From: Tyto alba
Lineage: Eukaryota; Chordata; Aves; Strigiformes; Tytonidae
DNA: 64,000 nt
Assembly: GCF_018691265.1 (NCBI RefSeq)
Contig: NW_024881277.1
Coordinates: 9,876,363-9,940,362, forward strand
Reading direction: 5' to 3'
How positions within the stretch are numbered: position 1 is the stretch's first letter; each line of letters starts with the position of its first letter. The translations under genes and the position numbers were made by a program. Shown one piece after another: positions 58,086 through 64,000 of this stretch. The notes below the pieces were generated by a model that was not told the origin of the DNA, did no database searches, and saw only the letters and a list, made by a program, of their open reading frames with translations.

Positions 58086-58089
58086 CAAT

Positions 58090-58400
58090 GTTCCAGCGCC
58101 GGCCTATATCGAGGGCCATTCACTGAACCAACTCCAGTTTGCCAACATCCTTCCTGTACTGGATATCTAAAATCCAGATGCAGTAACCCTCTCTTGATCT
58201 CCTGGCCGTCCTGCTGGCCACAAAGGCCTGGGTGCAGCTGGCCTCCCTTGCTGCCAGGGCACACGGCTGCCTCCTCTCCAACCCACCCAGACCTTTCCCA
58301 CGGGGCTTCTCCCAGCCAGGCAGCTCCCAGCCTGGGCCACTGACAGGAGGATGTCCTGCAGGGTCACACACGGGCACTTGGCCTTGCTGGGTTGACTGAG
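58090..58400 (-). mobile_element. CR1 LINE fragment, minus orientation
   Basis: 'aactccagtttgccaacatc', cttcctgtactgg and 'tctcctggccgtcctgctgg' follow the reverse CR1 order. It begins directly at the end of the 40-bp array. Confidence 0.55.
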
Positions 58401-60254
58401 GTTCCTGCCAATGCGTGCTCTCCTGCTCGTGGAGCCCTTTCCCTCAGCACACAGGCCTGGAGACCTTTTCAGAAAAGATTCAGGCAAAGAGGGCTTTGAG
58501 TGCCCCAGCCCCACCTGCCTCTGCTGTTATTAAATCAGCCTTCCCATTCAGCAGTAGCCCTGCATGTTCCTTCTTCAGCCTTGGTCTCTAATGAGCGATT
58601 GAAGCTCTTCCTTTTGCTTTTGACTGTCCTTGCAACCACTGGCTCCTGGCAAGCTTTTCCTTCCTAAGGAGAGTAAAGTCAAGACATAGAAATTTGTCCT
58701 TTGTAAACTGTCCTTGCTGTCACCTCCTGGCAGCTGCTTCATGGTCCCTGTCAGAGCCAGCCCTGTCCCTGTGCTGACCCAGCCTCCCTGCCCCATAAAT
58801 GCATTATCGTCAGGGGAAGACCTGTGGTGCAAGGAAGGGTGTCTGCCAAGCAAAACCATGGTCACTGGAGAAAGGGAAGCAAGGGCAGGCTGTTGCTATG
58901 CTAGGCTCTGTTACTGCAAGATCTCTGTAGAAAGACAAAGTATCTCCCTCCAGGAGTTGGTTTTACACCTTCTGTCTGTTCAGGGTTGCTCCTTGGGAAG
59001 AGCACCTGGGATAACATTCCAAGGTTTGGACAAGCTTCAGCTGACTCTCAGCAATGCACCCTTTGATGAAGGGCAGGTGACGGAGCTCCTTGGAACCTGC
59101 TACAGCAACCAAGGCTGCAATGATGGAGAGATGTCAGTAAAGGAGGGGAGATGCTGAGTGGAGAGAGAGGTGAGTTAGTTGTGTTGACGCCTCCAGCCTG
59201 GTGTGGAACAGAGGTGCAAGATGCTGTAGGACAGCTTGTGGTGGAGACAGCCATGTGCTCTAAGAAGCAACATCTCTGTGCATAATTTTTATTAATTCTT
59301 CAATTCTTGCAAATAGAGGAATTTCCAGAATGTAGCCTAAAAAAGGAATATTTTAATGTTAAATAGTTTGGTTTTGGTTTTTTTGTTTGTTTGTTTGTTT
59401 GTTTTTTTGTTGTTGTTTTTTTGTTTTTTGTTTGTTTGGTTTTTTTTTTTAAAACCTTGTTTTTTCAATTTTCTTCAGTTTTCATCTTCTAGATCAAGGA
59501 ATATCTACATTCTCCAATTTATATTGAGCCTGGGTGTGCCCTGATGGAGTCTGACAAAGCATGTAGGAAAAGCAAGCTCAGTGAGGTCACACACTATATG
59601 GCCAATCTTGATCACTATGTCCCCAACACTGACATGTGTCCTATCAGCCACCGGGGTTTTTTCAGCTCTAGTCTTTCTGTCACAGGAAGTTGTTTCTTTA
59701 TTGCCAACATATAATAATAAAGGTTCATAGTTCAACAGAAAAAAACCTAAAGAAGCCTTTTGAACCTCCACTTCCCACAGTGGATGACTGTGGGGGGTGT
59801 ACGTGACAAGGGGTTGGTGGCTGGAGGGGCTGCAAGGGTGGCCTCTGTGGGAGGAGGCCAGGGATTGCCCTGTGCCAGACAGAGCTGTTTCCAGCTCCAC
59901 AATAGACTCAGCGCAGGACACTGAGAAGCCCATCAGCAAATCTGGTCATGCCCCTGTGAAAACTTCTTCAGGAACTGGCAGCAAACACCAGACTGGTAAA
60001 GGTGGAGAGAACAAACATATTGAGAAACAACGGAGGGAACACCAAGGTAGGAGAAAGAGGAGGAGGCGCTCCATGGTGGAGCAGATCTTCCCTGTAGCCC
60101 ATGGAGGACCAGTGCCAGAGCAGAGCAAAACTGAGGAAAAGAAGGAATAACAGACAAAACCTGTTATGTGCTGGTTGTGACCCCCCATCCCAAACACCCC
60201 TGTGCTGCTCGGGATGGGGGAGAGGAGCCTGGAGTGAAGGAGTGAAGATGAGCC
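58401..60254. other. No gene recognised; includes a T/GTTT-rich tract at 59375-59450
   Basis: Frames of up to 147 codons on both strands lack motifs. A low-complexity T and GTTT repeat lies at 59375-59450. A stretch near 59050-59150 shares the 'agagatatcagtaag' style of wording with 47490-47510, which hints at another old repeat. Confidence 0.4.
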
Positions 60255-60259
60255 TGGGA

Positions 60260-60555
60260 CAGGGAAGAGGAAAGGTGTTGTTTTAACATTTGGCTTTTTT
60301 CCCTATGACCTGTATTCATAGTTAAATCTCTGTTTTAACTGACAACAAAATGAATTCATTTCCCCCAAATCAAGTCTTCAAGTCTTGCCCGCAACGCAAA
60401 CTGGGAAGTGATGTCCCTGTCATTGTCTCCCCCCAGGAGCCTTCTCATTCCCATTCTTCCTATTTTCTTCCCCATCCCACTGGGGTGGGAGAGGGAGTGA
60501 GCGAGCAGCTGGGTGGGAGTTGGGTTATTAGCCACGGTTAGCCCACCACAGCAGT
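60260..60555 (+). mobile_element. LTR 3' fragment
   Basis: The tail 'gagggagtgagcgagcagct', gggtggg and ttagcccaccaca resembles the end of the ERVL-type LTRs at 2672 and 2822. It is only partly preserved. Confidence 0.4.
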
Positions 60556-60635
60556 AAGATGACTCAGCTGGTGGATGAGAGGAGAGCAGTGAACGTCTTT
60601 CAGCTCAATATTAACAAGGCTTTTCTCAGTGAATC

Positions 60636-60806
60636 CCATCACAGCCTCACAGGCATGAGTGAGGTGGACTGGAAACAGGATGAAAGGCCGGGTCCAGAAG
60701 GCCATGACCCATAGCACAAAGGCCCCTCGGGAGCTGATCACCAGCGATGTACCCCAGGGGTCCATACTGAGTCCAGCTCTGTTAAACGTCTTCACTAATG
60801 AACTGG
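60636..60806 (+). mobile_element. CR1 LINE fragment at the inverted-repeat edge
   Basis: Contains the 'gtaccccaggggtccatact' and gagtccagctctgttaaacg blocks of the CR1 reverse transcriptase. It abuts the end of the right arm at about 60806. Confidence 0.7.
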
Positions 60807-61800
60807 AAAAATAGGACAGAGCGCAACCTCACAGCAAGTGCAGACAGCCCTTCTCTGGGGTCTGGCGGGGACAGCACCAGAAGAGAGGCTGGGCAGGGCT
60901 GGCTGGTCCCCCCATACAGGCACTGAGACCAGCAGGAGGATGGAGATGGTTTAGCAGCAACTCTCACCCATAAACCTGGGTGAGCAGCCAGTGCTGGAAA
61001 TGACCAGCGAGATAGGCTGGGGGGTGCTGCAGAGCTCTGGGCACTCACCCCACAGCCCCAGCCCCTCGGAAGGTCACAGCAGCTCCTGGGGCACAGAGGG
61101 CTCTCAGCCTCCCCATCAGCCCCAGGGCTGGGGCCAGCCATGCCATGAGCAGACGCAGGCCAGCGTCTCCCTCTCTCTGCTGCTCTTCTCTCCAAGAGAT
61201 CCTGATTGCCCGGTGCTGGCAGCCCCTCTGTGCCCGTCCCTCTCCCCAGCACAAGACTCCTGCACTGGGGGCTCCCCAGGCAGCTCCTGCTGTGCCAGCC
61301 AGAGAAAAGCTGCCCAAACTGGTGCCTCCAGAAATAGGTCTGCTCTTGTCACGGGATGTCACCTCAGGCACGGCCCTGAGCTGGCGGTGCTGCTCTGCAG
61401 GGCAGTGGTGGCTGAAAGCCACAGGGAGATGGTCCCAGGGAGATCCCCATGGATCAGCCATCATTTCCATTGCACTGGGCACCCCCACGTGAAGGGGCAG
61501 CACAGGCCTATTCCCTAACACATCCCCCCATGCCCTCCTGCCCTGAACCCCTGGAGAACCCCAGCACAGCAGCACGCTCAGAGGGGCAATTCCTTCAGCC
61601 TGTTCCTGACCTCAGCTTTGGAAGAACAGACCAACCTCCAGACATCGACCCTGAGAAAATTGTTTTATTACAGATATGTGACATGGGAGGCCAGCTGTAC
61701 TGTCCCACTAGATAAACGCACAAAGGCCTCTCTGTCAGAGAGGCTGGTGCATGTCTCTGAGGAAGAGGAGTGTAATCAGATATTTGGAAGAAATAAGAAT
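60806..61800 (-). repeat. 3' flank of the right-arm receptor (inverted repeat arm)
   Basis: The near-identical inverted partner of 50500-51528, with point differences and small gaps. It contains no gene. Confidence 0.85.
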
Positions 61801-61874
61801 TTCACAAACAAAATGCTGAATGCAAGGAAGTATTCAGAGACAAATTGGAAATCATTTGAAGAGACATGGGAAGC

Positions 61875-62809
61875 TTATTCCTGCTGACAGACAACTGACT
61901 GAATTACCTTCTTGAGTGCATCCTTGATTTCCTGGTTCCTTATGCTGTAGATGAGGGGGTTCACAGCTGGAGGCACCACCGAGTACAGAAAAGACACCAC
62001 CAGGTCCAGGGATGGGGAGGAAATGGAGCGGGGCTTCAGGTAGGCAAACATGCCAGTGCTGATAAAAAGGGAGACCACAATCAAGTGAGGGAGACACGTG
62101 GAAAAGGCTTTGTGCCGTCCCTGCTCAGAGGGGATCCTCAGCACAACTCTCAAGATCAGTACATAGGACAGCATGATCAAACAAAACACCCAAATGCTAC
62201 ACAGATACTAATGAGAAGGAGCCCAACTTCCCTGAGGTCAGAGTCTGAGCAGGAGAGCTTGAGGATCTGGGGGATTTCACAGAAAAACTGGTTTACAACA
62301 TTGCCTTGGCAGAGGGGTAGGGAAAATGTGTTGGCTGTGTGGAGGAGAGAATAGAGCAACGCAATGCCCCAGGCAGCTGCTGCCATGTGGACACAAGCTC
62401 TGCTGCCCAGGAGGGTCCCGTAGTGCAGGGGTTGGCAGATGGCCATATAGCGGTCGTAGGCCATGATGGTGAGAAGAGAAAACTCTGCTGCAATGAAGAA
62501 AACAAAGAAAAAGATCTGGGCAGCACATCCTGCATAGGACATGTCCCTGGTGTCCCAGAGGGAACTGGCCATGGCTTTGGGAACAGTGGTGGAGATGGAG
62601 CCCAGGTCGAGGAGGGAGAGGTTGAGGAGGAAGAAGTACATGGGGGTGTGGAGGTGGTGGTCGCAGGCGATGGCGGTGATGATGAGGCCGTTGCCCAGGA
62701 GGGCAGCCAGGTAGATGCCCAGGAAGAGCCAGAAGTGCAGGAGCTGCAGCTCCCGTCTGTCTGCAAATGCCAGGAGCAGGAACTCAGTGATGGAGCTGCT
62801 GTTGGACAT
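61875..62809 (-). pseudogene. Olfactory receptor, OR14-like, one-base frameshift
   Basis: It starts at 62809 with MSNSSSITEF and reads intact through MAYDRYMAICQP, QFFCEIP and TM5 up to AFGCFV, then meets a TGA near 62177. The frame then resumes with IMLSYVLILR, LRIPSEQGRHKAFSTC, AYLKPRSI and NPLIYSIRN and ends at 61875. Compared with the intact sister, one T is missing in a T run near 62183. All other landmarks are present, including DRY, though V to M follows it. Either a very recent pseudogene or an assembly error. Confidence 0.9.
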
Positions 62810-62849
62810 TTGTTCACTGCAGGCGGGGAGGTTGAACTAGAAGACATTG

Positions 62850-63800
62850 ACAAGTTAGGACAGACTTCTTTTATTCAATCTTATGCTGTTTCCCTAAGTC
62901 TCCTCAAAATTATTTCTCTTTCTTTGGGGGAAATATATTCAATTCCTTTTTATGAGCTCAGATTTGTGATGTTGCTGAGGGGATATTCTTTGAAGGGATA
63001 GGTATTCTCATCTTTCACAAAAAAAGGCTCCCTGTGCCCTAGTACAGAGTCAAGAGAATGCTGGAGCAAGTCCTGGATCTCTGCTCCCTGGAGCTGTTTT
63101 CTGCTGGGAGTGGTTTCTCTGTCCCCATGTCCCCGCCCTGACAGTGCTCCCAGCCCCCATCCCACCCTCTGTGTGCTCAGCTCTGCCCTGCAGACCCCTC
63201 CTGGCAATAGGGCACTGCCCAGGGGCATTCCCTACTTCCAGATTCAAAGGAGAACAGCAGGCAAAAGCAGAACCCTCAAACAAAGGTGATGCTGGTGTGT
63301 CTGTAAGTAGAGGAGTAGGTGAAGGCACTTCATAAAGTCTCTGGCAAATGTGTTGATCCCTCAGTTTAACAGTTCAGGAGTCTCAGTGACATATTAAAAT
63401 TTCACAGCCCCTTTCTACGTTTTCTTAGAAGAAACGTGAGATCATACACCCTACAAAGGTTCACATTATTAAGGTGGCTCCTGCTTTGAACTTCCTCTTG
63501 AAATGCCAATGTCCTAGAGGTGATCTGGAGCTGTGAGCATCCCTGATCCACACAGCAGCCTCTGGAGAGCAGAAGGAGCCTGCCCTGGCGGGGGGCTCTC
63601 CTTCCCCCCACAGCTTCTCCCCACAGCGCCGTGGGGAGCTCCCCGGGCAGGCTGAGTGCTGACCCTGGCAGGCGGCAGAGTCCCTGCCCCAGCACACAGC
63701 CCCCTGGGGTGCAGGGACCCTGCTGGGAAGGACAGCCCTGGGCACCCCTGCCTGCACACCCGGCTGCACACCCCTGCAGCCGGCCCCGCCAGAAGGCAGC
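62850..63800 (-). repeat. 5' flank of the right-arm receptor (inverted repeat arm)
   Basis: The near-identical inverted partner of 48532-49480. It has no gene. The 5' flank of the receptor at 33 kb is a more distant relative. Confidence 0.85.
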
Positions 63801-63857
63801 CCTCATGCCCTGGCCCTCGCAGGGGGCACCAGGGAAGCCCTGCTCGGGAGCAGATCC

Positions 63858-63896
63858 TCCTCCTCCTCCTCCTCCTCCTCCTCCTCCTCCTCCTCT
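63858..63896 (+). repeat. (CTC)n microsatellite
   Basis: About 13 tandem CTC triplets in the receptor flank. Confidence 0.95.
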
Positions 63897-64000
63897 AGGC
63901 AGGAGGCAGATTCCTGGCGGCTCTGCCGCCTTCCCCAGATCCCTCCCCGAGCTGCAGCTGCATTGCCCTGCACCCCCAGACTTACTGTGGCCAGGGCCCT

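Noticed and set aside
59797..60150. A 117-codon plus-strand frame with a basic GRRKRRRR stretch
   Set aside because: No start context, promoter, family motif or splice support. The basic run comes from a purine-rich stretch.
62339..63001. A 220-codon plus-strand frame opposite the right-arm olfactory receptor (and similar frames opposite those at 33 kb and 49 kb)
   Set aside because: It is the exact antisense of the receptor, is Glu/Val/Gly-rich as expected from the reverse of Leu/Ser/Pro codons, and recurs wherever a receptor lies.

Overview
The window looks like avian nuclear DNA, most likely from a songbird. Three observations support this: many CR1 LINE fragments on both strands, several solo LTRs of the bird ERV type, and olfactory receptors of the bird-expanded OR14-like (gamma-c) type. 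Multi-exon genes with GT-AG introns rule out a prokaryote. The species is inference, not proof.

Layout. 1-6.4 kb: solo LTRs, an A-rich tract, a CR1 fragment, the flank and remains of a dead olfactory receptor (minus strand), and another LTR. 6.4-22.6 kb: one multi-exon gene on the plus strand for a type I membrane receptor of the CD163/WC1 (M130-like) class, made of group B SRCR domains. Its 5' half is a roughly 3.5-kb cassette (signal exon, SRCR 'A', SRCR 'B') present three times. Cassette 1 reads open; cassettes 2 and 3 carry small deletions. The 3' half has five more SRCR exons, linker, stalk, transmembrane and cytoplasmic exons, a stop codon and a poly(A) signal. 22.6-27.5 kb: no recognisable protein gene, but a tRNA-Ala relic and a well-formed tRNA-Phe-like gene with anticodon AAA.

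27.5-48 kb: duplication-rich. A 3.66-kb segment occurs at 27.99-31.65 and 38.64-42.29 kb, and a diverged inverted relative of part of it lies at 47-48 kb. A frameshifted olfactory receptor (32.35-33.29 kb, minus) sits between the two copies. A second direct repeat (37.34-38.06 and 44.95-45.72 kb) flanks copy 2. CR1 pieces are common.

48-64 kb: a large inverted duplication, each arm about 3 kb and each carrying one olfactory receptor. The left arm's receptor (49.52-50.49 kb, plus) is intact; the right arm's (61.87-62.81 kb, minus) has one frameshift. The spacer holds a decayed retroviral pol fragment, more LTRs, a partial third copy of the receptor flank, and two degenerate tandem arrays that both have a period near 41 bp.

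The SRCR receptor would be a cell-surface scavenger/immune receptor; the olfactory receptors are single-exon 7TM GPCRs. They are neighbours and nothing here shows a shared pathway. The SRCR frame breaks that could be measured are all small deletions, mostly in homopolymers, so assembly error must be considered alongside pseudogenisation.
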